Shown here: positions 54,371-63,382 of the stretch, piece after piece
Layout of the letters: each line of letters begins with the position of its first letter
Numbering within the stretch: position 1 is the first letter of the stretch
From: Streptomyces sp. 2114.4
GTDB lineage: Bacteria > Actinomycetota > Actinomycetes > Streptomycetales > Streptomycetaceae
Assembly: GCF_900187385.1 (NCBI RefSeq)
Contig: NZ_FYEY01000001.1
Coordinates: forward strand, 62,001-126,000
Direction: 5' to 3'
DNA: 64,000 bases
Program-made: the position numbers and the translations under genes
The notes under the pieces: model-generated
Seen by the model: the letters and a program-made list of their open reading frames with translations, nothing else
Told to the model about the DNA's origin: nothing
The model's database searches: none

Positions 54371-55222
54371 CTACCGGCGGACCGCTGAGATCAGTCCGCC
54401 GGGCTGCTCCTCGCGCTGCGGCGGAGTGCTGATCGGGCGGCCGTAGGCGGCGGCGCGCTCGCGCAGGGTGTGGCTGTCGGCCTCCCAGCCGTGCCCGGCC
54501 AGCCAGCCCACCGGGTCGTCGGGCATCTCCGAGACCCACATGGACGCCGCCGATCCCGGCGCGGCGTCCGCGCCGAAGCGCTCGATCACACCGCGCGAGC
54601 CCAATGTCAGCCCCATCCGGCTGCCTGCCGCCGACTGCACGCTGATCCGGGCCAGCAGGAGCTCCACCGCGTCCCTGGGCAGATAGATCAGCAGTCCTTC
54701 GGCGATCCACACGGTCGGCACCGCCGGGTCGTGCCCCGCGGCGGCCAGCGCGCCCGGCCAGTCCTCACGCAGATCCACCGCGACGGTGATCCGCTCGCAG
54801 CGTGCGAGGGCCCGCTCCTGGCGCAGCACCGAAGCCTTGAAGTCCAGTGGCGCGGCGGTGTCGACCTCGAACAGCCGGGTGCCCTCGGGCCAGTCGATCC
54901 GGAAGGCCCGGCTGTCCATGCCGGCGCCGAGCAGCACGACCTGCCGGACCCCGGACGCGGAGGCCTGCTGCAACAAGTCGTCGAGGAACTTCGTCCTGAT
55001 GACGATGGAGAACGACACGGCCCGTCGGCGGAGTTGCGCGGCCTCGTCATCGGGCCGCGGCGGCGAGGACGGCCACAGGCCGCCGGCGGTGGCGAAGGCC
55101 TGTGCCAGTGGGTCGCGGAACAGCGCGTTCTCCCGCTCGGTCTCCAGCGCCCGCACCCTGGCCACCCCCACCGCCGTGGCCCACACTCCCGACGGCTGCA
55201 CCCACTCCCGCTCATCAGTCAC
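54371..55222 (-). CDS. class I SAM methyltransferase, TIGR00027 (LCMT-like)
   Basis: 283 aa. Family motifs: GVARVRALETERENALFRDP (N-terminal helix that closes over SAM), RTKFLDDLLQQA, motif I VVLLGAGMDSRAFRIDWPEG, motif II acid in LFEVDTAAPLDFKASVL, and AEGLLIYLPRDAVELLL. These enzymes are leucine carboxyl methyltransferase-like O-methyltransferases abundant in Mycobacterium and Streptomyces, usually with unknown substrates. The ATG at 55222 is certain. The gene fills almost exactly the space between two inverted repeat copies, 24 bases from the left one and 17 from the right, suggesting it moved or was duplicated as a unit. Confidence 0.9.
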   Translation of the reverse strand: MTDEREWVQPSGVWATAVGVARVRALETERENALFRDPLAQAFATAGGLWPSSPPRPDDEAAQLRRRAVSFSIVIRTKFLDDLLQQASASGVRQVVLLGAGMDSRAFRIDWPEGTRLFEVDTAAPLDFKASVLRQERALARCERITVAVDLREDWPGALAAAGHDPAVPTVWIAEGLLIYLPRDAVELLLARISVQSAAGSRMGLTLGSRGVIERFGADAAPGSAASMWVSEMPDDPVGWLAGHGWEADSHTLRERAAAYGRPISTPPQREEQPGGLISAVRR

Positions 55223-55239
55223 CGCGCCAGTCTAGAAGA

Positions 55240-55316
55240 CCGATTCCAAGGGGCCTGATGAGTGGAGCCGGCTTCATGCGTGGCCAGTCAACCCTGCGCG
55301 CACTGACCGCCTACGC
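55240..55316 (+). repeat. right copy of the inverted repeat flanking the methyltransferase
   Basis: It begins CGATTCCAAGGGGCCTGATG and ends GCGCACTGACCGCCTACG, complementary to 54269-54346. On the plus strand it encodes MSGAGFMRGQSTLRALTAY, the mirror relic of the left copy. It covers the region where the methyltransferase promoter should be. Confidence 0.8.
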
Positions 55317-55407
55317 CACTGAAACCACCGGCACTTCGCAAGCTCGAAAGAGGACATGAAACTGAGGGCCGAACGCCGCCGCTGAAGGTGAACGAAGCCA
55401 CCCGCCG

Positions 55408-56175
55408 TCAGCCCTCGGACGAGGCGTCGGTGATCTCGTCCAGAAGGTGAGGCCCGTTGTTGCGGACGTCGTTGACCGCGGTGGAGACGGCGCGGGCGGC
55501 CAGGTGTCCCGCCGCGGGGGCCGTGAGCAGGGCGCGGAGTTCGCCGGGGTCCTGGTGGGCGGGGTCGAGCCAGGCGCTCCAGTCGTCGGGGGCGATGGTC
55601 AGCGGCATACGGGGGTGGACACGTCCCGCGGCGTCGGTGGCCTCGGTGGTGATGATCGTGCAGGTGGCCCACCATGCCCCCGGAGCATCGACCTCGGAGG
55701 CATCGGACGCATCGGAGGCGTCGGGAGCGCGCCAGAACTCGTACAGACCGGCGAACGCCATGGCCTGGCCGTCCTCGGAGGTGATGAAGTACGGCTGTTT
55801 GCGGGCCTTGGTTGTCTCGGTCGCCGCGACGGCCTGCCATTCGTAGAAGCCGTCCGCCGGCAGCAGGCACCTGCGTTTGGCGAAGGCTCGGCGGTAGGCC
55901 GGCTTCTCCGCGACCGTTTCCACCCGGGCATTGATCATCTTCGCGCCGATGCTCAGACTCTTCGCCCACGACGGCACCAGCCCCCAGCGCAGCGACCGCA
56001 GCTGCCGGGTGACCTCGCCGGTGTCATGCTCGACGCGTTCCAGCACCGACCACACATCGTCGGTCGGGGCCACATTCCAGCTCGGGCCGAGCACCTGGCC
56101 GGGATCCCAGCGCGTCACATCGAACTGGTCGACCAGATCCTGCGGACGGCGGGTGGAGACATAGCGACCGCACAT
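55408..56175 (-). CDS. SRAP-domain protein (YedK/HMCES family)
   Basis: 255 aa SOS response-associated peptidase domain. Cys2 after Met removal (MCGRYVSTR) forms the thiazolidine cross-link with abasic sites in single-stranded DNA. Conserved NVAPTDDVWSVLE, LRWGLVPSWAKSLSIGAKMI, NARVETVAEKPAYRRAFAKR (Asn and Glu of the active site), CLLPADGFYEW, and MPLTIAPDDWSAWLD containing the family His region (VHPRMP). It protects abasic sites from error-prone repair. The ATG at 56175 must be the start because Cys must be residue 2; the open frame extends upstream without similarity. No LexA box was found upstream. Confidence 0.93.
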   Translation of the reverse strand: MCGRYVSTRRPQDLVDQFDVTRWDPGQVLGPSWNVAPTDDVWSVLERVEHDTGEVTRQLRSLRWGLVPSWAKSLSIGAKMINARVETVAEKPAYRRAFAKRRCLLPADGFYEWQAVAATETTKARKQPYFITSEDGQAMAFAGLYEFWRAPDASDASDASEVDAPGAWWATCTIITTEATDAAGRVHPRMPLTIAPDDWSAWLDPAHQDPGELRALLTAPAAGHLAARAVSTAVNDVRNNGPHLLDEITDASSEG

Positions 56176-56416
56176 ACCGTCCACCTTGCCACGCCACTGG
56201 CCATTTGCCCGGTCACCCACGCCTTCGCCCGCCAGAGAAGGGCTGCCCGCAGGCCGGGAGGCCGGCTCGGGACGGATGGTGGCTGATGCGGGGCGGATGG
56301 CGGCGGCTTGCGCGGTGAGTCCCTGACTCGGCCTCATGAGCCCCTACGGGCCGGCGTGCGGTGAACGGACGAACACCGTGTGCAGGGCGGCTACGAGATG
56401 CGGAGACCGGCTGCCC

Positions 56417-57478
56417 CTACTGGATGTTCAGCAGATGGGGGTGTGTCGGGTCGACGGGGCAGAGGAAGATCCGCAGGGCACCCCAGCGGCCAGGAGTCAG
56501 GCCGGTGGGCTCGCACGCGCCCACATGGTTGGCCTCGGCATCCTCGAGGGGGCGCCAGCTCTTCGAGCCACCGTCCCATTCACTGCTGTCGAAGCTGAGC
56601 AGGAGGTCCATCGACGCCCCGCACCGGCAGTTGACGGACGCCGGATCGGTCAGATGCCAGGATGCCCAGCCGCCGGCCTTGCAGCCGGGGGCGATGGACA
56701 GGTCGTACTGGTAATTGACATCCGTCTCTTCCAGCCACCGCTCGTCCTGCGCGTCAAGGCGTTCACAGAGCGCGTCGGGCAGCAGATCCGCATACTGGTA
56801 CTCGGTCACCTGCTCAGGGTGCAGCACACACGGGGTGGGCAGGTAGGACTCGTGGGTGTCCCGGGGCTGCGGCGGCGCGATGCCGGGCGCGGAGGAGACA
56901 TCGGACACCCGCCGCCAGACGAGGTGTACGGACGGGCCCGCGTAAAAGCGGGGCTGGCCAGGCAGATCCTGGTGAGTGGTGGGGCACCACAGCACTTGGA
57001 GGAGGTCGCTCCCCGCGGGGAAGCGCACGGTCGGGATAGCGCGGGCGTGCAACTGGGCCACGGCCACCAAAGGGTTCGGCTGCTCATGCGCCTCGGACTC
57101 GTACCAGTGGGTGGTGTAGCGGATGAGATCGACGCCCGCGCCCCTGCGGCTCATTGCCTTGTCGAGCAGAGCAAGCTCCTCCGGGCTGCGCCGGCCTCCG
57201 CTCCCCGCCCCCTGCTGTGCCTCCCGTTGGGCCTGGGCCTGCTGCAATGCAGTGACGAGCGCGGGGGCTATCGGCTCGCTGCGCTGCACCATACGGGGCG
57301 CGGTACACGTGGGCCACGGTTCACCGGCGGGCCAGAGCAGCGGACCGCCGATCGAGCTGTCGGCGACGTCCGGAGCGCCGGGCCTCGGGTGCAGCCGGGT
57401 CGTCTCCCTGGCGTGGGCTGCCAGTTCGGGCAGTACTGCGGTGACGTCGATGGGTCGTGGTGGTGTCGTACGGGGCAA
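56417..57478 (-). CDS. DUF1963-like protein (YwqG type)
   Basis: 353 aa. Features match actinobacterial DUF1963 proteins: SIGGPLLWPAGEPWPTCTAP near the start, HARAIPTVRFPAGSDLLQVL, PVHLVWRRVSDV-like strands, then a zinc-knuckle-like VNCRCGASMDLLLSFDSSEW, DGGSKSWRPLEDAE, and ALRIFLCPVDPTHPHLLNIQ. The CRC...CP Cys could bind metal. Function unknown; the family is typical of polymorphic or contact-dependent genomic surroundings, but no toxin is near here. The ATG at 57478 is the natural start. Confidence 0.72.
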   Translation of the reverse strand: MPRTTPPRPIDVTAVLPELAAHARETTRLHPRPGAPDVADSSIGGPLLWPAGEPWPTCTAPRMVQRSEPIAPALVTALQQAQAQREAQQGAGSGGRRSPEELALLDKAMSRRGAGVDLIRYTTHWYESEAHEQPNPLVAVAQLHARAIPTVRFPAGSDLLQVLWCPTTHQDLPGQPRFYAGPSVHLVWRRVSDVSSAPGIAPPQPRDTHESYLPTPCVLHPEQVTEYQYADLLPDALCERLDAQDERWLEETDVNYQYDLSIAPGCKAGGWASWHLTDPASVNCRCGASMDLLLSFDSSEWDGGSKSWRPLEDAEANHVGACEPTGLTPGRWGALRIFLCPVDPTHPHLLNIQ

Positions 57479-57867
57479 TGTGCTGCTCTCCCAGGGCTGC
57501 CGTGAGGTGGGGCCGGCGGTCTGCCCGCCCTCGTCGTTGCTGTCTGCGCGCCCTCATCATCTATGAGGCGGGGTCACGCACCGGCTCCACCGCGGCTGCC
57601 CGATCACACCAGGCACCACTGACTCAACGGGCCGGCACCGTCTGATCGGACGTAGTCCACATGACTCACGCCCACTATCTCAGGCGGTACGGACACAGTG
57701 GTCGCCCCGGACTCGCCCGTCGGCTGACTGTGATGGGCACAGCCGTCGAGTCGCGACAACGGCCGGCAGTCGTCCTGATGGTCCCCGTCACCGACGGGAT
57801 GGGCCGGAGCCCTGGCCTCCGTGGCCCTTTCTAGGATCAAAGTCCGATCACGTCCCTGGGGGTGCGG
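57479..57867. other. intergenic region between divergent genes
   Basis: 389 bases shared by the DUF1963-like and DUF4419 genes. A TAGGAT about 34 bases before the DUF4419 start may be its -10 element. No gene is supported here. Confidence 0.4.
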
Positions 57868-58935
57868 ATGACTTTCGAGATGGACCTGCCTCTCGACGAA
57901 GACGCCGATGCAGTGCGGCTCGCCGCCGAACTCACCGAACTCGGCAACGAACGCTTCCTGCAGGCCGTGCTCCGCGACCAGGCGCACTTCCACCACCGCA
58001 GCACCGACCGCCTCGTCGGCTGGTCCACCGGCACCCCGGAGAGCCCCGAGCCCGCCTCCAGCCTCCTGCTGCGCGCCATCCACAGCTGCTTCACGGCCCA
58101 CCTTCCGCTGAGTCTGTCGCCCGATCTGCTCTGGTACGCCGTCGTGCACGAGGTGGCCGTGCACGTCGGGCTGAACTCCAGCACGTACGAAGGGCTCTTC
58201 ACCAACACACCCGGGCACCAGCAGACCATCACCGTCCGCGACGACCTGGCCCCATGGGACTGGGAACGCTCGATCAACCTGATGCAACAGCCCCTGCGCG
58301 GCCGGATCGGCGACGAGGTGGCCGACCTGTTCCAGCCGGCCTTCTCCACTACGACCCCCACCGACGCCACGGCCACGCTGGTGGCGCTGATGGACGTGGT
58401 CAGCCCGTACTACCGCTTTCAGTGGCACACGCTCTGCGGCATTCCCCGGATCCGGTTGGAGGGCACGGACCGGGACTGGCGCCTGCTGGCGGCACGGGTG
58501 CGGGAGCTGGAGGGGTGGTTCGAAGGCCTGCGGCCGTGGTTCACCGCCCTGCACCCGGTACTGGACGCGATCTGGGCGACAGCCTCGGGGTGGGGTGTCG
58601 GCCAGTCATTCTGGCGCTCGCTCTACAAGTGGGAGTCGGACTCCGGCGGCGACCGGGTCACGGGGTGGATCACCGCTTTCTTCGCCCACCGGTACACCGA
58701 CGACGGACCGATTCCGCAGCAGTCGTTCGGCGCGGGCGACATCGCCGAGGAGGACTTCCCCTCCCATGTCTCCCGTGTCCCGTTTCGCTGGGAGACCCCC
58801 GCCGGAACCCTCGATATGGCTTTCCTCGGAGGCGTACTCGGCATCGCACGCGACGGCGAGTGGATCCGGCCCCAGCTCGGCCATGCCGTGGTCGAACTCC
58901 TCCCCACCGCCGAGCACCGCGCTGAGCAACCGTGA
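57868..58935 (+). CDS. DUF4419 protein
   Basis: 355 aa. The family core is clear: LLLRAIHSCFTAHLPLSLSP, DLLWYAVVHEVAVHVGLNSS, TVRDDLAPWDWERSINLMQQ, FSTTTPTDATATLVALMDVV, and YRFQWHTLCGIPRIRLEGTD, then WESDSGGDRVTGWITAFFAH. DUF4419 proteins occur in fungi and bacteria; their function is unknown. No signal peptide is visible. The ATG at 57868 has GGGGG five bases upstream (57858-57862); a GTG at 57862 is less likely. It stands alone between divergent and convergent neighbours. Confidence 0.85.
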   Translation: MTFEMDLPLDEDADAVRLAAELTELGNERFLQAVLRDQAHFHHRSTDRLVGWSTGTPESPEPASSLLLRAIHSCFTAHLPLSLSPDLLWYAVVHEVAVHVGLNSSTYEGLFTNTPGHQQTITVRDDLAPWDWERSINLMQQPLRGRIGDEVADLFQPAFSTTTPTDATATLVALMDVVSPYYRFQWHTLCGIPRIRLEGTDRDWRLLAARVRELEGWFEGLRPWFTALHPVLDAIWATASGWGVGQSFWRSLYKWESDSGGDRVTGWITAFFAHRYTDDGPIPQQSFGAGDIAEEDFPSHVSRVPFRWETPAGTLDMAFLGGVLGIARDGEWIRPQLGHAVVELLPTAEHRAEQP

Positions 58936-59075
58936 TCAGCATCTGCCCGAGTCCCCGATGTATTTCCCTGTGACCTTGGCGGACGTCCAGTTCCGCTTCG
59001 GTCGGTACGCAGCCCCCTCCCGCCGCCCCACGCCAGACGGGTCGGCGTCGGCCGAAGCACCCGGTCCCGGCACGG

Positions 59076-59585
59076 CTACGGGGTGTGGCCTTCCCACTCC
59101 TCTGCGAGAGACTTCTGCACATATTCCATGGCGCGCTGGTAGGACGGTTCGGCGAACCGCTTGGCCATCTCTTCGGCGGAGACCTCCTCCAGGCGCTGAA
59201 AGACCCACCACAGGTGGCCTTGGGGGTCGCGGATGCGTGCGGCTACTTGCCCGAAGGCCAGCTCGGTCGGCCGCGTCACCAGCCGGGCCCCGCAGGCGAC
59301 GGCCTTCTCGACGGTCTTCCGGGCGTCCTCGACGTAGACCCTCAGGTGCGCGGGCAGATGCGGCCAACCGGGCTGTCGGTCAAACATCAGCACCACCGCG
59401 CCTGCCACGTCCACCTCGGCGTGGCCCACGGACCCGTCCTCGTTGAGGATGCGGGAACCACGTTCCGTGGCCCCGAACACCTGGCTCAGGAACTCGATCT
59501 CCGCGCCCGTGTCCTGCGATATCACCCAGGGGTCGATCCGCGAGTAGCCATCGGGGACAGGTGTCAGCTCAGCCTTGATCGCCAT
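59076..59585 (-). CDS. VOC-superfamily (glyoxalase/PhnB-like) protein
   Basis: 169 aa. Two beta-alpha-beta-beta-beta units of the vicinal oxygen chelate fold: YSRIDPWVISQDTGAEIEFL with SQVFGATERGSRILNEDGSV, GHAEVDVAGAVVLMFDRQPG; then AHLRVYVEDARKTVEKAVAC and AARIRDPQGHLWWVFQRLEE (the D-P-x-G-x-x-W motif). A long C-terminal helix (AEEMAKRFAEPSYQRAMEYV) is extra to most PhnB-like proteins. It could be a metal-dependent enzyme or a bleomycin-resistance-type binder. The ATG at 59585 gives MAIKAELTPVPDGYSRIDPW, as is common. Convergent with the DUF4419 gene. Confidence 0.88.
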   Translation of the reverse strand: MAIKAELTPVPDGYSRIDPWVISQDTGAEIEFLSQVFGATERGSRILNEDGSVGHAEVDVAGAVVLMFDRQPGWPHLPAHLRVYVEDARKTVEKAVACGARLVTRPTELAFGQVAARIRDPQGHLWWVFQRLEEVSAEEMAKRFAEPSYQRAMEYVQKSLAEEWEGHTP

Positions 59586-59822
59586 ATGCCGACCCTGCCA
59601 CAGATCACACCGTCTTCGGCGGGAAAGCCGCATAATGCGGTGGCGGCACGGTCGGACTTCCACTCCCTCAAAGGGGCGCCGCATCAAGGGCATTGACATG
59701 CACGGCGATCGAGTTCCGACCGTGTGCGAACGAAGAGCAGGCGCGGAACCCGCTCCTCCGCAAACCTCAGCTGTAGCCTGTCTGCCGCCAGTCGGCACGC
59801 ATGCATGAATCAAGGAGTAGTG

Positions 59823-60113
59823 GTGTTCGACCTCATCGTCATCGCGCACGTTCCCAAGACCGAAGATATCGCTCCGGTTGCTGACGCCCTGGCCCGAATG
59901 CGCCCGCTGTGCCTTGCCGAGGACGGCTGTGTCAGTTGGGAGGCGTACCACTCGCACGAGGATCCGGCCCGGTTCGTCCTGGTCGAGCGCTGGGCCACCC
60001 GGGACCACTGGGAGACCCACGATGCCGGCGAAGCCATCCAGAAGATCTATGTGCCCGAGATCATGCCGCGCATCGAGCGTGAGGTGCACCCGAGCGCCCC
60101 GGTACGACTCTGA
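59823..60113 (+). CDS. antibiotic biosynthesis monooxygenase (ABM) domain protein
   Basis: 96 aa, ferredoxin-like ABM fold: MFDLIVIAHVPKTEDIAPVA, DALARMRPLCLAEDGCVSWE, RFVLVERWATRDHWETHDAG. The family ranges from cofactor-free quinol monooxygenases (YgiN, ActVA-Orf6) to heme-degrading enzymes; this one is closest to YgiN-like proteins. The GTG at 59823 is chosen: AAGGAG ends five bases upstream (59812-59817); a neighbouring GTG at 59820 and an ATG at 59805 are alternatives. Cytosolic, probably dimeric. Not in an operon with other genes here. Confidence 0.88.
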   Translation: MFDLIVIAHVPKTEDIAPVADALARMRPLCLAEDGCVSWEAYHSHEDPARFVLVERWATRDHWETHDAGEAIQKIYVPEIMPRIEREVHPSAPVRL

Positions 60114-60185
60114 AGCCAGGGCGTGCGGTGATTCGTGATCAAGATGGGTGGCGACTCTTGCGGTGATCGTCGAGTAGCTGCACGC

Positions 60186-62129
60186 TCACAGGGATACGTC
60201 GGGGTGGAGGCGTCCGATGGTCCATACCCGTTGGCGTCGTACGGCGAGGGCGGTCATGGTGAGGAAGCCGGCCGTGAAGAGGAAGAGCACGACGAAGTCC
60301 CGCAGCAGGTTCGCGGTGAGCCCGCCCGATACGGTGACCCGCAATCCGTCGACCAGATAGGTCATCGGGAGCAGCGGGTTCAGCACCTGGAAGAAGGCCG
60401 GCTCGGTGGGCAGCGGATAGAGGCCGCCGGAGGCGGTGAGCTGGAGGATGAGCAGGACCAGTGACGCGACATCGCCCGGCACTCCGAAGACGGTGCGCAG
60501 ACAGTGGTCGACGGCGACGAAGGCCGCTGCCGCGGTGACCAGAAGCGCGATCATCGCGAAGGGGTGAACGGGGCTGAGCCCGAGGGTGAGGTCGACGACC
60601 CCGTAGAGCACCAGCGCCCCCACGGCGCCGAGAAGCGCCGCCGGAAGCCATCCCGCGACGGTGGTGGTGAAGGCACCGACCCGGCCGGCCAGGGCACGGG
60701 TATTGAGCGGGCGCAGCAACAGGTAGGCGAAGAGGCCGAACACCCAGAGGGCGATGCCGAAGAAGAACGGGGCCAGACCCCGTCCGTAGACCCCCGCCGG
60801 GTGCAGGTTGCCGCGATCGATGTGTACGGGAGTGCCCAGTACTTCGGCGGCGTGGGCGACCTGGTCGGGGCTGGTACGGGGAATCTTGTGGAGTCCCTGG
60901 TCCACGGTGCGGGAGACGTCAGAGGCGCCGTCGTGCGCCTGGTCGGCGGCGGAGCGCAGGGCTCCGGAGCCCTTTTCCAGGGTGCCCAGCCCGTCGACCA
61001 GGCCGCGCGCGCCGTCGGCGGCGCTGTGGGAACCGGTGTCGACGAGACGGAGCGGGGTGTGCAGAGCCAGCACATCACTCCGGAGTGAGCCGATGTCGCC
61101 CTGGAGGCGTTCGGCGTCACTGAGGGCGCGGCGGGCGTTGTTCTCGGCGGCGGCGGCCCGGCCGTCGAGGTCGGTGGCGGTGGAATCCAGGTCACGGGCG
61201 TGGCTGAGGGCACTCCGGTAGACCGGGTCGTTCCGTAGTTCGGGGTGGGAATCGGCGAGATCGGTGAGGTCGCTCACGGCGCGGGAAGTGCCCTTGCGGG
61301 TGGCGCTGGTGGCGGTGTGCACCGCGTCCAGACCGTCGGTGGTCAGCCGGGCGGTGGTCACCAGGGCGGAGACGGCTCCGGGCAGACGGTCGGCCGCGGC
61401 CCGGTCGAGGCGGCCGGAGAGGTCGTCGATCTGACGGGTGGCACGGGCGATCTGCTGGGCTCCGGCGGAGACTCCGTCGGCGCCGTCATGCAGGGTGGAG
61501 GTCGCCGACGCAACCGTGGAAGTGCCCTGCTGCGCCACACGGGTGGCACCCACCAACCGGTGTGCGCCGTCAGCCGCGGTGGACAGCTTGCCCCGCACAT
61601 CGGACAACTCCCCGTAGACACTGCGCACATAGGCGGCATGGGTGGCGGAGTTGACCTGGTCCTGCAGCTTGTTCTGCACCACCTCGGTCATGATGCCGGC
61701 GATGTAGTTGTGCGCATCGTTGAGTTCGATGTGGATTCCCGCCTGTTGGGGGCGGGTGTCGGCTCCGGTGGCGAGTTTGCTGCTGAAGTCGGATGGGATG
61801 GCGATGGTGAAGAAGTAGCGGCCGTGCTCCAGTCCGTCCCGTGCCTCGTCGGGGCCGACGAAGTGCCAGTCGAAGGTGCCGGATGCCTTGAGCTGCTGCA
61901 CCAGTTGGTCTCCGGCGTTCACCCGGCGGCCCTGCTGCGCATGTGCCAGGTGGTCCTGGTTGACCACGGCGACCGGCATGCGGTCGGTCTTGCCGTACGG
62001 ATCCCAGTTCGCCCAGAGGTACATGGCGCCGTACAGCAGCGGCACCAGGCAGAGCAGGACAGGAACCAGTCGGCGCATCGGGCCGCGGAAGCGCCGTAGT
62101 TCCAGGAGCGCCAGCTTGACGGCTTTCAT
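60186..62129 (-). CDS. YhgE/Pip-family ABC-2 type permease
   Basis: 647 aa. Topology: TM1 near the N-terminus (RLVPVLLCLVPLLYGAMYLW), a long extracytoplasmic region (about 45-440) of coiled-coil helices with repeated Ala/Asp segments (SGAQQIARATRQIDDL; DLDSTATDLDGRAAAAENNA), then five C-terminal TMs (LAPFFFGIALWVFGLFAYLL; LPAALLGAVGALVLYGVVDL; FAMIALLVTAAAAFVAV; VASLVLLILQLTASGGLYPL; LRDFVVLFLFTAGFLTMTAL). This is the YhgE/Pip layout, related to phage infection protein and ESX-associated exporters. It pairs with the ATPase gene upstream, overlapping by four bases (ATGA). Substrate unknown. Confidence 0.92.
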   Translation of the reverse strand: MKAVKLALLELRRFRGPMRRLVPVLLCLVPLLYGAMYLWANWDPYGKTDRMPVAVVNQDHLAHAQQGRRVNAGDQLVQQLKASGTFDWHFVGPDEARDGLEHGRYFFTIAIPSDFSSKLATGADTRPQQAGIHIELNDAHNYIAGIMTEVVQNKLQDQVNSATHAAYVRSVYGELSDVRGKLSTAADGAHRLVGATRVAQQGTSTVASATSTLHDGADGVSAGAQQIARATRQIDDLSGRLDRAAADRLPGAVSALVTTARLTTDGLDAVHTATSATRKGTSRAVSDLTDLADSHPELRNDPVYRSALSHARDLDSTATDLDGRAAAAENNARRALSDAERLQGDIGSLRSDVLALHTPLRLVDTGSHSAADGARGLVDGLGTLEKGSGALRSAADQAHDGASDVSRTVDQGLHKIPRTSPDQVAHAAEVLGTPVHIDRGNLHPAGVYGRGLAPFFFGIALWVFGLFAYLLLRPLNTRALAGRVGAFTTTVAGWLPAALLGAVGALVLYGVVDLTLGLSPVHPFAMIALLVTAAAAFVAVDHCLRTVFGVPGDVASLVLLILQLTASGGLYPLPTEPAFFQVLNPLLPMTYLVDGLRVTVSGGLTANLLRDFVVLFLFTAGFLTMTALAVRRQRVWTIGRLHPDVSL

Positions 62130-62818
62130 ATGTCGGCGTCCTCTCGGACAGCGGCCGTCTCGGCCGGGAGGCGGTCCCGACTGCGCCGCGGCAGTAACAG
62201 CGTGGTCAGGCCGGGAGTGTGCGGGGGCGGGCGAAGGCAGCCGGCCAGCACGGTGGGACCGGCGTCCTGGACCCGGTGCAGGGCTGCCCACACGGGTCCG
62301 TGCGCGTCGGGTGGCAGGCCGTCGTCGACGTCGTCGACCACGAGGGCGCCGGGCTGTTCGGCGAGGGCCAGGGCGGTCGCCAGCAGCAGCTCATCGGCGG
62401 GATCCAGGTCCTCGACCAGGTCTGCCCCTCGTGGGGCGAGGTCCAGGGTCTCGCATGCCCGGCGGATACGGCGCTCCGTCACACCGGGGCTGGTCAGGCA
62501 GCGTTCGGCCATCACCTCGCGCACCCGCAGCCGTCCTTCGAGATCGACGGCGGGCGCGGCCCGGGCGACGGCGACCAGCCTGCGTACCCGCCGGCCCTCG
62601 GCCGGCAGGACGTGCCCACCGACCCGGACGGCTCCGCCGGAGAGCCGCATCCGCCCGGCGAGCGCAAGCAGCAGAGAGGTACGCCCGGATCCGGCCGGGC
62701 CGTGCGCGGCGAGCAGTCCGCCCGCCGGCACCTCCAGGTCCACCCCCTCGAACACCGGCCCCCTCGGCCCCCGCACGCTCGCCCCGCGGGCCACCACCTC
62801 AACTCCAGCAGCTGTCAT
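62126..62818 (-). CDS. ABC transporter ATP-binding protein, degenerate motifs
   Basis: 230 aa. The ABC fold is recognisable (GVDLEVPAGGLLAAHGPAGS, LLLALAGRMRLSGGAVRVGG), but key motifs differ. Walker A reads GPAGSGRTS, with Arg in place of the essential Lys. There is no LSGGQ signature (LDPADELLLATALALAEQPG instead). Walker B is LVVDDVDDGL, with Asp where the catalytic Glu is usual. It is translationally coupled to the YhgE/Pip permease. Such pairs normally power export; here ATP hydrolysis may be weak, so it might act as a regulatory or structural subunit, or pair with an intact ATPase elsewhere. The ATG at 62818 is clear. Confidence 0.85.
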   Translation of the reverse strand: MTAAGVEVVARGASVRGPRGPVFEGVDLEVPAGGLLAAHGPAGSGRTSLLLALAGRMRLSGGAVRVGGHVLPAEGRRVRRLVAVARAAPAVDLEGRLRVREVMAERCLTSPGVTERRIRRACETLDLAPRGADLVEDLDPADELLLATALALAEQPGALVVDDVDDGLPPDAHGPVWAALHRVQDAGPTVLAGCLRPPPHTPGLTTLLLPRRSRDRLPAETAAVREDADI

Positions 62819-62991
62819 GCAGCAACGTGTAGCCCAGGGTCGGTCCGGTCAACCCACCTCTGCAGCAGAGGAGTTGTGACGCTCTTCACGTGGTACCGGG
62901 GGTTGGCAGGTATCGTCGTGCTCGCTCAATTCTCGCTCAGATCGCTGTGCTCCCCCGCTGCGTTCCGTACGTGGGAAGCACCGCATGCTGG

Positions 62992-63031
62992 GGGTACCGA
63001 GTACTCCGGGTACCGAGTAGTCCGGGTACCG
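62992..63031. repeat. 16-bp direct repeat, 2.5 copies
   Basis: GGGTACCGAGTACTCC (62992-63007), GGGTACCGAGTAGTCC (63008-63023) and a partial GGGTACCG (63024-63031), with one base difference. It lies upstream of a 53-aa ORF. The sequence from 62819 to here shows no other gene. Confidence 0.8.
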
Positions 63032-63067
63032 CATGCCCGAAGTGCTGGATGTGACGAACGGAGACCG

Positions 63068-63229
63068 ATGAAGACCCCACTCAGCCGTCTGGCCTCGCGC
63101 GCCGCTTCATTCCTCCTGCACAGACGGCGGCCCCGGTTCGACCACTCCGAAGTCCACCGCGCTGCCCGGCCCCACCGCGACGCAGGACTGATCGACCATT
63201 ACCGCCCCTCTATGCAAGGGCCCATGTGA
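63068..63229 (+). CDS. possible small protein (53 aa)
   Basis: The ATG at 63068 follows GGAG at a good distance and opens MKTPLSRLASRAASFLLHRR, then basic residues and HYRPSMQGPM at the end. It is strongly basic, amphipathic at the start, and has no Cys. Its promoter region would contain the 16-bp repeats. No family is recognised; expression is unproven but the ribosome site is decent. Confidence 0.45.
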   Translation: MKTPLSRLASRAASFLLHRRRPRFDHSEVHRAARPHRDAGLIDHYRPSMQGPM

Positions 63230-63382
63230 CCACACGCCTCGCAGGAGGCTCCGCATTCCTGGGCACCTGCGGCCCTCTCCTCAGCGCCCTGGGGCCGGCC
63301 GACGCGGCGCTGTGGGCGAGTAGGACCTCTTCATGATATTTCGGTAGCGACTGAGCGGTACCGGCGATGCAGAGGTGCACAG

